A DNA stretch of 64,000 nucleotides from an uncultured Glaciecola sp. (lineage in GTDB: Bacteria; Pseudomonadota; Gammaproteobacteria; Enterobacterales; Alteromonadaceae): positions 155,221 through 219,220 of the forward strand of contig NZ_CALJHY010000005.1 in NCBI RefSeq assembly GCF_937770335.1, written 5' to 3'. Below are positions 1 to 11,500 of the stretch, piece after piece. Below the pieces are notes generated by a model. The model saw nothing but the letters and a program-made list of their open reading frames with translations, did not search any database and had not been told where the DNA came from. Positions within the stretch are counted from its first letter, which is position 1, and each line of letters opens with the position of its first letter. The translations under genes and the position numbers were made by a program.

Positions 1-548
1 CCGAAATTCTGACCTATGCTGCTGACATATTTACACAACAGGGATATGCGAGAGCCTCAATGGAAGAAATTATTGCGCGGACACAATTTAATCGGCGTGC
101 GTTTTATATTGAATTCAAAAGCAAACAAGGCTTTTTACATGCCGTACTGCAGCATTACATTGAGCATCCGTTGTCGGCTTGTCAAGAAAGTTTGATTGCT
201 CGCGCAGACACTGGAACAAAAGCTATTTACGATTATTTTAGCGCTTATCATCAGCTGATATCGAAGCAAGGTTGTCTGTTAGTGAATTGCATTAGTGAAC
301 TTGGTAGAAATGATGAAACGGTGCAATCTATTGCCCGACATTATTATGATGCATTGCAACTGGGTTTTATCGCTTGCTTAGAGAGGGCACAAAAACATCA
401 ACAGATTCAGTCGACAATCAATATAGAATCGATTGCATTACAGCTTACCTGTTTTACTCAAGGCTTTGCTATTTCGAGCATCCTTCAAGGCGGCGAAGAC
501 GACGTCATTATTGCCATGCGTGGACTAATGTCGAGTATAGAAATATGA
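1..548 (+). CDS. TetR/AcrR family transcriptional regulator (5' truncated by window edge)
   Basis: Open frame continues upstream of the listed ATG (EILTYAADIFTQQGYARASMEEIIARTQFNRRAFYIEFKSKQGFL), a typical TetR N-terminal HTH; stop at 546-548. Confidence 0.85.
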   Translation, partial: EILTYAADIFTQQGYARASMEEIIARTQFNRRAFYIEFKSKQGFLHAVLQHYIEHPLSACQESLIARADTGTKAIYDYFSAYHQLISKQGCLLVNCISELGRNDETVQSIARHYYDALQLGFIACLERAQKHQQIQSTINIESIALQLTCFTQGFAISSILQGGEDDVIIAMRGLMSSIEI

Positions 549-1735
549 AACAAGCCACACTCCGTGCCATTACTTACTCAACATTATTGATTATTCTGCT
601 TGTGCTATCAGGCTGTCAGAATGCGAGTATACATAATGCGAGTACAAATAAGGCACTTATAAAAAGTGGAGCTGACAGCAAAAACATATCCAAAAAAGCA
701 CACCACACAAAAGACGGCTTTAAAAATTTATATGTTGAAGACAATAACAAAAGTTTTTTCGATTTCTTGGAAATGCGGCTCTTGGGAGAAGAACAATGGG
801 CTGACCATGCGTCTTTAGCCGATCAAGTTCCTATTCAAGCTGTAGATATAAAAAGACTAAAAGTAAAAAATAGCACGCCGTCTGAAGCTAATTTACCTTT
901 GGTTACTTGGCTGGGTCATTCTATGTTTTTGGTACAACATAATCGCCTCACCTTGTTGACCGATCCTATATTCAGTAATCGCGCTTCCCCCTTGTCATTT
1001 GCGGGCCCTAAACGATACGTCGAACATGCAATGAATTATGCGGACCTTCCAAACATCGATATTGTAGTGATTAGTAACAATCATTATGATCACCTCGATA
1101 ATGACACTATTCAGCAACTAGCTGCGCGTTCCACAGTACAAGAATCGCCCATTCAATTTTATGTTCCTATCGGCGTAAAAGCCCACTTAATCGATGAAGG
1201 AGTTAATCCTAACGACGTGACAGAAATGGATTGGTGGAACAAAGCGACGGCTAAAAACGCATTTTCATCTGCTGAAATTCAGGCGCTTCCAAGTCAGCAT
1301 TGGTCGGGACGCGGTCTATCCGACCGATTACAGACCTTATGGGCGAGTTGGTCAATTAACTTTGGTAACTTTACCGTTTGGTTTTCAGGGGACACTGGCT
1401 ACAACGATATTCAATTTAAACAAATTGGTAACGCATTAGGTAAAGTAGACTTGGCCCTTATTCCTATTGGAGGTTACGCACCAAGGTGGTTTATGCAGAA
1501 ATACCATATAAATCCTAGTGAAGCAGTGAAAATTCATACAGAAGTTAATGCAACCAAATCGATTGGCATGCATTGGGGGACCTTTCCTATGACTGCCGAA
1601 GAACCCGGCGAGCCAGTCAAAGTATTAGCACAAGAAAAGCAGGCGAAAGAAATGAAGGATGACAGTTTCATTACGTTATCTATCGGCGAAAGCGTTGTCA
1701 TTGAATTGGATAGCGTAAAAGCGACGCAGCCTTAA
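545..1735 (+). CDS. Lipoprotein, metallo-beta-lactamase fold hydrolase (NAPE-PLD-like)
   Basis: Start ATG at 545 overlaps the TetR stop (ATGA). Lipobox-like LLVLSGCQ; WLGHSMFL, LTDPIFSNRASP, NNHYDHLD, FSGDTGY and MHWGTF motifs of the NAPE-PLD-like MBL family. Confidence 0.8.
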   Translation: MKQATLRAITYSTLLIILLVLSGCQNASIHNASTNKALIKSGADSKNISKKAHHTKDGFKNLYVEDNNKSFFDFLEMRLLGEEQWADHASLADQVPIQAVDIKRLKVKNSTPSEANLPLVTWLGHSMFLVQHNRLTLLTDPIFSNRASPLSFAGPKRYVEHAMNYADLPNIDIVVISNNHYDHLDNDTIQQLAARSTVQESPIQFYVPIGVKAHLIDEGVNPNDVTEMDWWNKATAKNAFSSAEIQALPSQHWSGRGLSDRLQTLWASWSINFGNFTVWFSGDTGYNDIQFKQIGNALGKVDLALIPIGGYAPRWFMQKYHINPSEAVKIHTEVNATKSIGMHWGTFPMTAEEPGEPVKVLAQEKQAKEMKDDSFITLSIGESVVIELDSVKATQP

Positions 1736-1852
1736 AAACGATTCAAGATCTGATGTTAGATGGCATGCTTTACGCGTGTAAGCTAATGTTAATAACAAAA
1801 TACAAGGAAGCGTTTTGGGCTTCAAAAATAACTAATAAAATAAGAGCGCTCT

Positions 1853-3661
1853 ATGAAAAAGCTAGTTTACTCAATTGCAATGACAGTGTCCGTCGCGCTG
1901 TCTGTAGGATCTTGTGGCTCAACAACACAACAGCCACCAAAGCAAGTATCGGCAGCGGCGAAGGTCGTGCAAAAGCAGGCTTCAACTCAACTGCAACCAC
2001 TACTCGATGAGATTTGGCAATATGAATTATCAATTTCGCCTGGTCTGGCAAAGTCCAGAGGACAGAAACCAAAACGTGCATTGGGTGATATTAGCTTAAC
2101 AGCTCTGGACGCTGAAGCAGCCGAGTTTCAACGCTTTTTAACGGTTCTAGAAAAAATCGATTCAACGCAATTATCTGATTCTGAAAACATCACATTGCTG
2201 ATGCAAAAATACCGTATTCAAAACTATGTCGATATGCATAAATTTAAAGAATATCGGGTGCCTATTACATCCGAATACGGTTTTCATAGTGGATTAGGTC
2301 GTCAAGCTAGTAATACTCGTGTTAAAAATGCAGAGCAACTTGCTGGTTATATGATGCTGTTAAGCGAAATACCGGGACACTTTTTGCAGCAAATTGCTTA
2401 TATGCAAGAAGGTATGCAAGTAGGCCAAGTTCAGCCTAAAGCGGTGTTGCAAGGCTATGAAGAATCGGTACTCGCCTTTATTGCCGAAACCCCTGACGAA
2501 AGTCCTTTTTATGCAGCTTTTGCAGACATGCCTGACGAACTCAAAACAGAGGAAACCTTGCTCGCCGCAGAAACCGCAATTGCGAAGGTCAGTGAAAGTT
2601 ATCAGCAGTTTTATGATTTTTTAACTACCGATTATATTCCAATGGCAAAGCGCGATATTTCGGTGAAAACCTGGCCTGACGGTGAAGCTTTCTATCAAAA
2701 CCGTATTAAGTATTACACCACCACAGACATGACTGCCCAGGAGATCCACCAGCTAGGCCTGTCGGAGGTAGCTCGTATTCGGGCAGAAATGCAGATCATT
2801 GTTGATGAATTAGAGTTTGACGGTAATATTAATCAATTCATTGAGTTTTTGCGCACCGACCCACGTTTTTATGCACAGACCCCAGAGGACTTGATCATTA
2901 CGGCGTCATACATTGCTAAAAAAATGGATGCTCATTTACCGAAACTATTCAAAAAATTACCGCGGACACCCTATGGAGTGGCACCAGTGCCCGAAAGCAT
3001 AGCGCCTAAATATACCACAGGAAGGTATGTATCACCGAGTAGTGACGACCAGCCCGGCTACTATTGGGTAAACACCTATGCGCTCGACAAACGTCCATTA
3101 TATGCCTTGCCTGCACTCACCTTACATGAAGCTGTTCCTGGTCATCACCTACAAATATCGTTAGCTGCAGAAATGACTGAATTACCCGAAGTTAGGCGTT
3201 CAACCTATATTTCAGCGTTCGGCGAAGGCTGGGGTTTGTACTCAGAGTATCTTGGTTTAGAAGTGGGTATGTATGACGACCCATATGATAATTTTGGTCG
3301 TCTAAGCTACGAAATGTGGCGCGCTTGTCGCTTAGTCGTCGACACCGGTATGCATATGTTTGGTTGGAGTCGCGATAAAGCCTTAAATTATATGTTAGAA
3401 AACACCGCATTATCTGAGCACAATGTACGCACTGAAATTGACCGATACATTTCATGGCCGGCACAAGCATTGTCATACAAAATTGGCGAAATTAGGATTA
3501 AACAATTGCGTGCAGAGGCAGAACAAAGATTAGGTGATAAGTTTGATATCCGGGATTTTCATGATGCAGTATTAGCCCACGGCTCAGTCCCTTTATTCGT
3601 ACTTGAAAAGAACATTAAACGCTTTATTGAACAAAAAAGTGCAGTAGCAAAAGGTAACTAA
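1853..3661 (+). CDS. DUF885 family putative metalloprotease/lipoprotein
   Basis: 602 aa with N-terminal signal; PALTLHEAVPGHHLQ and FGEGWGLYSEYLG motifs typical of DUF885. Confidence 0.85.
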   Translation: MKKLVYSIAMTVSVALSVGSCGSTTQQPPKQVSAAAKVVQKQASTQLQPLLDEIWQYELSISPGLAKSRGQKPKRALGDISLTALDAEAAEFQRFLTVLEKIDSTQLSDSENITLLMQKYRIQNYVDMHKFKEYRVPITSEYGFHSGLGRQASNTRVKNAEQLAGYMMLLSEIPGHFLQQIAYMQEGMQVGQVQPKAVLQGYEESVLAFIAETPDESPFYAAFADMPDELKTEETLLAAETAIAKVSESYQQFYDFLTTDYIPMAKRDISVKTWPDGEAFYQNRIKYYTTTDMTAQEIHQLGLSEVARIRAEMQIIVDELEFDGNINQFIEFLRTDPRFYAQTPEDLIITASYIAKKMDAHLPKLFKKLPRTPYGVAPVPESIAPKYTTGRYVSPSSDDQPGYYWVNTYALDKRPLYALPALTLHEAVPGHHLQISLAAEMTELPEVRRSTYISAFGEGWGLYSEYLGLEVGMYDDPYDNFGRLSYEMWRACRLVVDTGMHMFGWSRDKALNYMLENTALSEHNVRTEIDRYISWPAQALSYKIGEIRIKQLRAEAEQRLGDKFDIRDFHDAVLAHGSVPLFVLEKNIKRFIEQKSAVAKGN

Positions 3662-3670
3662 AATGATACT

Positions 3671-3703
3671 TACGTTGATAATAGGCCAGCCTTTATCAAC
3701 GTA
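3671..3703 (+). terminator. Perfect 11-bp inverted repeat after DUF885 gene, possible terminator
   Basis: TACGTTGATAA-N11-TTATCAACGTA; no strong T tract. Confidence 0.35.
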
Positions 3704-3876
3704 TATACAGTCGTAAAGCCTGCTTTTGTCAGGTAGACTATGTGCAAAACCTAATCAAGACGATGAATGTTATTTAACGTGTTGGCCTCTAGCGCATTGA
3801 ACTACGCTATATTGAAATTTATTCAACCACGTTCATCGCTTTATACCTTATTTAATAATCCTAAAAAGGATGTAAT

Positions 3877-5286
3877 ATGAAAAAAATCATTATTTCAGTA
3901 GCTGCTATTGCCCTAGTTGGTCTAGTTAGCCCAACGTTTACGGGTAGCGTTATTAATGAAGGACTAGACAACTTTGTTGCTAGTTTAAATACAGCGCCCG
4001 GCTATATAGCTACAATCGAGAGTCGCGAAACGAGCTGGTTCTCGAGTGCTGCCGTGGTCAGTGTCGGTATTGACCCAGTTATGTTTTCTGACTTAGGTTT
4101 AGACTCAGCCGAATTAGGAAGTGCTGAAGATTTTTCAGCAACTATTAATGTGACTGCGCAGCATGGTCTATTTCTAACGCTTAACGGTGTAGGCTTGGGT
4201 TTGTCTGCATGGAGAGCTGAAGTTAATGATTCCGTATTTCGTGAATTTTTAGCTTATGCTGAAGATGAAAAATTTTATAGCGTAACTGGTCGCGTTGGTT
4301 TATTCGGTGACGTTAGCTTTGAAGATATAATGCCCAAATTTACTGTTATCACTGAAGATGGCGGCGACGAAGCAATTACTTTCAGTGGGTGGAATGGTAA
4401 AGGCAAGGCATCTTCTGACAATACCGCCTATTCTGGTGCCACTGATTTAGTTACCGTGAACGCTGAAGGCGTCACTTTTGAAATGAAGTCAATGACTCTA
4501 GAAGCTTCATTTGACAGTGATTGGACCGCACCAATGCAAGGTGATTTCTACAATTCAGTTAGTCAGTTCGCTATTGCATCAATTAATTTTGATATGCCAA
4601 TGCTGGATACAAGTGCAAAACTTGAAAAATTGATTGTTGATGTGAAAACCGAGAAAAGTGAAGACGGTCGTTTAATGGACATGAGTGTAAACTATGCTAT
4701 TGAATCTATTGATGCTCCTGAGTTTTCTGGTCGTGATTTAGTCATTAAAACTGAAGTTAATAATTTGGAAAGGGCGTTCTTCAAGGCATATCAAGAAGCG
4801 TCAACTAAGCCTGCACAAATGGAACAGGCAATGTTAGATATCATTGAAACTAAGTTGCTCCCCCAACTACAAGCCTCACCTGAATTCAATATCACCGAAA
4901 TGTCGGGTAATGTTGCTGATGGTAACTTCTCAGGTAAAGTGATGACAAAAGTGACCGGTATTGATAGCTTACCAGAACCGCTGGAGGATCCTGCATTTTG
5001 GATATCTAAAGCAGTGATGGATGCAAACCTAACACTAGATAAAGCAATGGCACTTTGGATTGGCGAACAAGTTATTGCAAGCCAAATTCAAGCAGATCCT
5101 AATGCTGCAAATATGACGAATGAAGAAATTAGAGCCATTGCTGTTGAGCAAGTCGAAGGCATGATCGGTATGTTTACTCAGCAAGGTATGATTACTGTTA
5201 ATGCTGATGGCGAATATGAAATGACCTTTACCATGCAAGACGGCCAAGCCATGCTAAATGGCAACCCAATGCCACTTCCGTTCTAA
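3877..5286 (+). CDS. DUF945 (YdgA-like) family protein
   Basis: 469 aa with N-terminal signal; overall layout resembles YdgA/DUF945 proteins (GSVINEGLDNFVASLNTAPGYIATIESRETSWFSS). Confidence 0.65.
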   Translation: MKKIIISVAAIALVGLVSPTFTGSVINEGLDNFVASLNTAPGYIATIESRETSWFSSAAVVSVGIDPVMFSDLGLDSAELGSAEDFSATINVTAQHGLFLTLNGVGLGLSAWRAEVNDSVFREFLAYAEDEKFYSVTGRVGLFGDVSFEDIMPKFTVITEDGGDEAITFSGWNGKGKASSDNTAYSGATDLVTVNAEGVTFEMKSMTLEASFDSDWTAPMQGDFYNSVSQFAIASINFDMPMLDTSAKLEKLIVDVKTEKSEDGRLMDMSVNYAIESIDAPEFSGRDLVIKTEVNNLERAFFKAYQEASTKPAQMEQAMLDIIETKLLPQLQASPEFNITEMSGNVADGNFSGKVMTKVTGIDSLPEPLEDPAFWISKAVMDANLTLDKAMALWIGEQVIASQIQADPNAANMTNEEIRAIAVEQVEGMIGMFTQQGMITVNADGEYEMTFTMQDGQAMLNGNPMPLPF

Positions 5287-5327
5287 TTCATTTAAGAAGG
5301 GAAAAGTTAGTTTTGTAAAAATATTTA

Positions 5328-5363
5328 AAGAAGATCAGAGTTATAATTAACTTTGATCTTCTT
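5328..5363 (+). terminator. Inverted repeat downstream of DUF945 gene
   Basis: AAGAAGATCA...TGATCTTCTT perfect 10-bp arms. Confidence 0.4.
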
Positions 5364-5490
5364 ATATTTATCCTTATGTGATTGTAGCTAATTTTTGATC
5401 TAAATCGAATGTTGAATCGCTCATAGTGCGTTCTAACACTGCCGTTCGTCCTCTTAATATCCCTACTTTTTTTGTAATTAATTGATGTCT

Positions 5491-5922
5491 TTACCCTTTA
5501 GAGGGATCATCCTTGATATCCTCATCTGCTACATCAACAATCTCTTCATCATTTTTTGTCGTGTCATCAGTAGTGGAGTCTATAGTGGGATCAGTAGTGG
5601 CAATATCTTCTTTTTTACCCTCATTTGGCTTTGGTTCCGGTGCTGGCGCCCCCTCTGGAAAAGTGAGAAACGGAAATGGCATTTCGTCGGTTTTGAAAGT
5701 TAAAAATAAGGTGATTTGATACAGATAGGTACTCAAATTCTGAGCGAAAGGTATCACGGCTTCATTCGTCTGGCCCTTAAAGAGGAGCGTGATAAATTGA
5801 AACACGGCGACTAAAGTAACGATCAATTTTGCCACCCCCGAAATTATTGCAAAAACAATCATAAATAAACCCCGCTTCCAGGTATCCAGATTAGTTAATG
5901 TTGCTTTGGTTTTGTCGTCCAT
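5491..5922 (-). CDS. DUF4389 domain-containing membrane protein
   Basis: 143 aa; RGLFMIVFAIISGVAKLIVTLVAVFQFITLLFKGQTNEAVIPFAQNLSTYLYQ is DUF4389-like; acidic/proline-rich tail. Confidence 0.7.
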   Translation of the reverse strand: MDDKTKATLTNLDTWKRGLFMIVFAIISGVAKLIVTLVAVFQFITLLFKGQTNEAVIPFAQNLSTYLYQITLFLTFKTDEMPFPFLTFPEGAPAPEPKPNEGKKEDIATTDPTIDSTTDDTTKNDEEIVDVADEDIKDDPSKG

Positions 5923-6348
5923 TTGATTCTCCTGAATATATGATTATAAGTTGTGCGTTTTAATTTGAGTAAAGCAAATATGAAGCCAATAATATTTACA
6001 ATTAAATCAATTAGTTAAAGTCCATCTTAGACTGGAATATATAAAATTACGATTTATTGCGTTTTATCGCCACATTATGACGAGAATCACCAAGCCTTGA
6101 ATACGAATAAATATTATAGCCATCATCGTTGACTAGGCATCCAATATAACAGGCCGGTTCAAATTAATTGGGTACAGTGTACTCAGTCTTTCAGATTGCG
6201 GCCTACTCGCACACTAGGTTCTGAACAATTCAAAATAAGGGACGACTACTGTTATTTTAGATCTTACTTTTAGCGATCTAAATAGTTAAATAAATCATGT
6301 TGTTATTTATTTTAAATAGGGTTTGCGTGTAGTTAGTAAAACATTTTG

Positions 6349-6390
6349 TTGATCATCAAACACAAATATTTATACTGTATGCATATACAC
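6349..6390 (+). promoter_or_regulatory. Putative sigma70 promoter with overlapping LexA (SOS) box for imuA-imuB-dnaE2
   Basis: TTGATC (6349-6354), 16-bp spacer, TATACT (6371-6376); LexA-like CTGTATGCATATACAC at 6375-6390 (CTGT-N8-ACAC). Confidence 0.7.
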
Positions 6391-6401
6391 ATGAACTAAT
6401 T

Positions 6402-7109
6402 ATGATTAGGTTAAAAATGAAATCTCTTCTGCATGATTTACAGAAAAAAAAACTCGTGTGGACTGCAGCCAATCTCGATCAACATAAAGAACGTGTTGCA
6501 ACAGGTTACAAGCAACTTGATGACGCCCTCAATGGCGGCTTCCCGCAGTCTGGTCTTATCCATATCACATCAGTAATGGGATGCGGTGAAATGCGTTTAG
6601 TCATTCCCGCTATTGTAAGCAGACAAAACGAAAATCGCTTATATGCTTTTATTGCACCACCACATCTACTCAATGCAGAGTTTTTAATGGCTCAAGGCAT
6701 TGAACTTGAGCAGGTCTTGTTTATTCAGGCTCACACACAAGAGCAAGCACTTTGGAGTGCTGAGCAATGTGCAAAAAGTGGCGCTTGTAGCGCGGTTTTT
6801 ATTTGGCAGACTAAGCTCCAACAAATACAAGCTAAAAAACTAGAACTGGCGGCATTAAAAGGAGATTGCTTAAGCTTTTTCTTTGCCGACGTAAAGCAGC
6901 AAGCAGATAATTTACCGGTTAGTTTGTCACTGTCTATCGAACGTAAAAACAACCAAATAGAGATTTGTGTAAATAAGCAGAAAGTGGGTTGGCCAATACC
7001 CGCTTTCAGCGTCAAAGTGCCTTTTAAAGCCAAACTGGGCTCACCCATGCGTTATCGCTCAAGACCCAAATCTATAAATAATGTCATTGCATTTAACACC
7101 AACAATTAA
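6402..7109 (+). CDS. imuA: ImuA-like translesion synthesis accessory protein (RecA/SulA-like)
   Basis: VATGYKQLDDALNGGFPQSGLIHITS P-loop region, followed directly by ImuB and DnaE2 homologs. Start may be 6417. Confidence 0.85.
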   Translation: MIRLKMKSLLHDLQKKKLVWTAANLDQHKERVATGYKQLDDALNGGFPQSGLIHITSVMGCGEMRLVIPAIVSRQNENRLYAFIAPPHLLNAEFLMAQGIELEQVLFIQAHTQEQALWSAEQCAKSGACSAVFIWQTKLQQIQAKKLELAALKGDCLSFFFADVKQQADNLPVSLSLSIERKNNQIEICVNKQKVGWPIPAFSVKVPFKAKLGSPMRYRSRPKSINNVIAFNTNN

Positions 7110-7124
7110 GTAAACAGAACAACG

Positions 7125-8588
7125 ATGCAGTTTGATACCTCTTCATTGTGGATATATTTATATCTACCTAACTTACAGCTCAATATTCAGCAAGCGCATG
7201 CCGAACAGCTGAGTGATGCCGATGAAACACGGGAAATTCAAGAACCCGTAGCACAAATCATCTATCACCCAAAGCTGAACCAAGTATTGCAATTAAATGC
7301 GCAAGCGCAAAAACTCGGCATTAAAAAGGGCATGGGCCTCGCTAGCGCCAGTATCATATGTGGTCATTTAGTTGTCAGTGAGTATAAAGAAACTATCGCG
7401 GTACAAGCACTGCAGGAGCTCGCTAATCAACTTTATTTGGTAACCTCAGATATTGTTATTGATGAGCCCTCAGGTTTGTTTTTAAGAGCGCAAAACATGT
7501 TGCGTCTATATGGCAGCCTAGCGCAATACTGGCAGGTTATTCTAGAAGTTATCAGCAAACAGAGCTACGACGTTTATTATGCAAGCGCTTACTCTGTGAA
7601 TGTGGCCAAGCTGATTGCTAAGCATGAACAACACTATGTTGTTGACGACAAAAAGCAAATCCAGCAAAAATTACAACAATGCTCACTGTTACTTACCGAT
7701 ATTGATAAAAAGGATATTGAAAAGTTACAGCGTATTGGCATTAAGAGCATTGCCGATTTATTTGAGCAACCTTTGTCAGCCTTTGCCAGTCGAGTGTCCA
7801 AATTTAGTCTGCAAATTATGTCAGAGCTACGTGGTGAGTCGGCTGCCAAGTTGCGTTTTTATCAGCCGCCACAGCAATATGAACATTACATTGAGTTGCT
7901 ATATGATATTGAACTCACCGCTAGATTGCTTCCCGTTATTGGAAAGTGTCTCGATGCATTAGAGGGTTACTTATTAGTCCGAAATGGATTGGCTCTGAGT
8001 ATTCATATCACGCTATTTCAACGTGAACATGAGCCTATTACTCAAGTCATTAACAGTGCGCTCCCAATTTATAAAAGCGCACATTGGTTAGACATTATCG
8101 CACTACGTTTTGAACACCTCGCCCTAAGTTCAGGTGTGTATGGTATTACCATTAAATGCGAAAAAATTGAGTTGGCTGATAGTGTTGAGAGTGATTTTTT
8201 TAGTGAAAAGTCGACCCATGTTGCCGCCATGACGTTGTTGTCTCGATTAAAAGCTAAATTGGGTGAGCAGCAAGTAAAACTAATGCAGTATCACGATGAT
8301 TATCGCCCTGAATGTTGCACTCAGTTATCCACTAAAATTATTACTAAAAATCAGAAAAAGAATAGCAAACCTTATTTTTTAGACCGTCCTGGGTTTTTAT
8401 TGCAAACCCCAACTCCGCTAAATATAAAAGTAAGCATTATTGATGGCCCTGAGCGTATCGCGTCAGGTTGGTGGGATAATCACGAAATTCAGCGGGACTA
8501 CTTCTTAGCAGAAAGTCACCAAGGCCAGCAAATGTGGATATTTAGAACCATCGACGATAACTGGTTTGTACATGGCTACTTCATATAA
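7125..8588 (+). CDS. imuB: ImuB, Y-family DNA polymerase-like protein
   Basis: 487 aa with Y-family-like layout, between imuA and dnaE2; LWIYLYLPNLQLN N-terminus where Y-family enzymes carry the catalytic acidic motif. Confidence 0.88.
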   Translation: MQFDTSSLWIYLYLPNLQLNIQQAHAEQLSDADETREIQEPVAQIIYHPKLNQVLQLNAQAQKLGIKKGMGLASASIICGHLVVSEYKETIAVQALQELANQLYLVTSDIVIDEPSGLFLRAQNMLRLYGSLAQYWQVILEVISKQSYDVYYASAYSVNVAKLIAKHEQHYVVDDKKQIQQKLQQCSLLLTDIDKKDIEKLQRIGIKSIADLFEQPLSAFASRVSKFSLQIMSELRGESAAKLRFYQPPQQYEHYIELLYDIELTARLLPVIGKCLDALEGYLLVRNGLALSIHITLFQREHEPITQVINSALPIYKSAHWLDIIALRFEHLALSSGVYGITIKCEKIELADSVESDFFSEKSTHVAAMTLLSRLKAKLGEQQVKLMQYHDDYRPECCTQLSTKIITKNQKKNSKPYFLDRPGFLLQTPTPLNIKVSIIDGPERIASGWWDNHEIQRDYFLAESHQGQQMWIFRTIDDNWFVHGYFI

Positions 8589-11500
8589 ACCGGACCGGCA
8601 CATTGGCTTCGCCGAATTAGTCTGCCAAACTAACTTTTCATTCTTACACGGTGCGTCGCATCCACAAGAGATGGTGCGCCAAGCTTACTTTTTACAATAC
8701 AAAGCCATTGCGATAACCGATGAATGTTCAATGGCCGGTATTGTGCGCGCCTATGCTGAAATATCTCAAAATCATTTACCCATTAAGATGATTGTCGGCA
8801 GTAAGTTTATATTTAACGGTAATACCATTGTCCTCCTATGCCCTAATAAATCAGCATACAGCGAGTGTTGTCGAATTATCACTAATGCACGTCGACGCGC
8901 AAACAAGGGCGAGTACGAACTCAGTGAATGGGATTTAAAATCAATTAAACACTGTTTGTGTATTTGGCTTCCCAGTGGCGATGAAAGTAAAGATCACGAC
9001 TGGGGTCGTTGGCTAATCAAGCATTACTTTGGGCGAGTGTGGTTGGGCATTAAACGTTGGTTAACTGCCAACGAATACGAATACATCAGTCATTGTGAAA
9101 CACTCGCTGAGCACTTCAGCTTGGAGATAGTTGCGACCTCTTGTGCGCTCATGCATGACCCTAATCGACAAGCTTTGCAACATTGCCAACATGCCATTCG
9201 CGAAGGAAAATTAATTAAGGAATTAGGCCGTGATGCGCTATCTAATCAAGAAGCCTGTTTACGCCCTTTGAATAAACTCGCTAATTTGTACCCCAAAGAA
9301 TGGCTAGACAATTCGGTATTGATAGCCAAGCTTTGTACTTTCGATTTATCTGAATTAGCTTATCAATACCCAGCTGAAATACTCCCCGCCAAATACACAC
9401 CATCAGAATATTTACGTATATTAGTTGAAGAAGGCATTCAAAAACGCTTCCCTCATGGGGCTAGTCAAGGCATTCGTGACATCATTGAAAAAGAACTGAA
9501 ACTCATTCATGAACAAGCTTATGAGTATTTTTTCCTTACCATCTATGATGTTGTGCAATTTGCTAAAGCCAAACAAATTCTTTATCAAGGTCGGGGCTCA
9601 GCGGCTAATTCCATTGTGTGTTATTGCTTAGAAATAACCGCCGTAGACCCGCGTCAAATTAGTGTCTTGTTTGAACGCTTTATTTCTAAAGAGCGTAATG
9701 AGCCTCCTGACATCGATGTTGATTTTGAACACGAACGCCGCGAAGAGGTAATTCAATACATTTATACAAAGTATGGTCGTGAGCGAACTGCTATTGCAGC
9801 TACCGTCGTATGTTATCGGTTTAAGAGTGCATTACGAGAAGTAGGAAAAGTCATTGGCGTAAATACGACTGACCTCGATTATTTCATTAAGAACGTCAAT
9901 CGTCGTGATCGCGACCTCAGTTGGCAAGCACAACTAAGTGAATTAGGTATCGACCCGGACTCTCAAAATGGTAAGCATTTTATTCACTTAGTTGAACAAC
10001 TCATTGGCTTTCCTAGGCATTTGTCGCAACATGTAGGTGGCTTTGTTATTTCAGCAGGGCCTCTATATGAAATGGTACCGATTGAAAATGCATCAATGCA
10101 AGACCGTACTGTGATCCAATGGGATAAGGATGATTTAGAAACACTGAAATTACTCAAAGTAGATGTATTGGCCTTAGGTATGCTGACTGCTATTCGGAAA
10201 AGTTTTAGCCTAATAAAGCAGTACTATAAGCATGACTATAATATTCCGTTTATTACGGCTTTACCCGACGACCCACAAGTATTTAAACAAATTCAGAAGG
10301 CTGATACCGTTGGTGTTTTCCAGATTGAGTCGCGCGCGCAAATGAGTATGTTGCCGCGCCTAAAGCCTACCAAATATTATGATTTAGTGGTTCAAATAGC
10401 GATTGTTAGGCCGGGTCCGATTCAAGGGGATATGATTCACCCTTATTTGCTTAGACGGGATGGAAAGGAACACGTTGAATACCCTTCGCCAGAAGTTAAA
10501 AAAGTCCTTGAACGCACCATGGGCGTTCCTATATTTCAAGAACAAGTTATTCAGTTAGCAATGGTTGCGGCAGGCTTTACAGGTGGAGAAGCGGACGGGT
10601 TAAGGCGAGCAATGTCCAGTTGGAAGAAAAATGGAGACCTGTATAAATTCAAACAAAAGCTTACCGATGGCATGACACAAAGAGGGTACAGTCATGACTA
10701 TGCTATGCGCCTTTTTGAGCAAATTTGTGGCTTCGGTGAATACGGGTTTCCGGAATCTCACTCCGCTTCATTTGCAGTACTTGCTTATGTGTCAGCTTGG
10801 TTAAAACATTATTATCCAGAAGCGTTTTATGTGGGCTTACTTAACAGTTTACCCATGGGATTTTATTCAGCTTCGCAACTTATTCAAGATGCTAAGCTGC
10901 ATCACGTAAAAGTACTCGGTTGTTGTGTTAACAAGTCAAATTATGACCATAGCTTACAACGCTTAAATCCTGGTAACGCCGGTGAACTCGGCAGCCAGAG
11001 CACGGACTTGTCCATCCGCATGGGCTTACGCTTAATTAAAAGACTCAAAGCAGACTCAATAAACACGGTGGTTAAGTATCGGCCGATCGGTGGTTATCAA
11101 AGCATTGATCAAATACGTCAGTTAGGATTGCCTTCTTCGTGCTTACAAGCTCTAGCCAGTGCAGATGCCTTCTCCAGTATAGCCGATAACCGTTATCAAG
11201 CGCGCTGGGAATTAATGGATTCAGTCATGGAATTACCATTATTCGCACAACATACGACAGCTAATGACAGCTACAGCAAACAGCCTTCGTTGTTTGATAA
11301 TTTGGTTGAAGACTACGCTAGTACAGGCCTCTCCATCGACTTGCATCCTATTGAGTTGCTTAGTCAGGCAAACCTGCTACCCAAGTTTTATCTAGCGAAC
11401 TCCTTAATCAATGTACCCCATCAAACTTTAGTGAGTGTGGTGGGTGTTGTGACGGGCAAACAGAGCCCCGGTACTGCTGCAGGAGTCACCTTTATTACTT

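Noticed and set aside
374-544. N-terminal extension of the 453-aa ORF (374..1735)
   Set aside because: Overlaps the TetR gene out of frame; the signal peptide/lipobox starts at the internal ATG at 545.
1753-2099. ORFs 1753..2010 (+), 1851..2081 (-), 1914..2099 (+)
   Set aside because: Alternate-frame/antisense overlaps with the start of the DUF885 gene.
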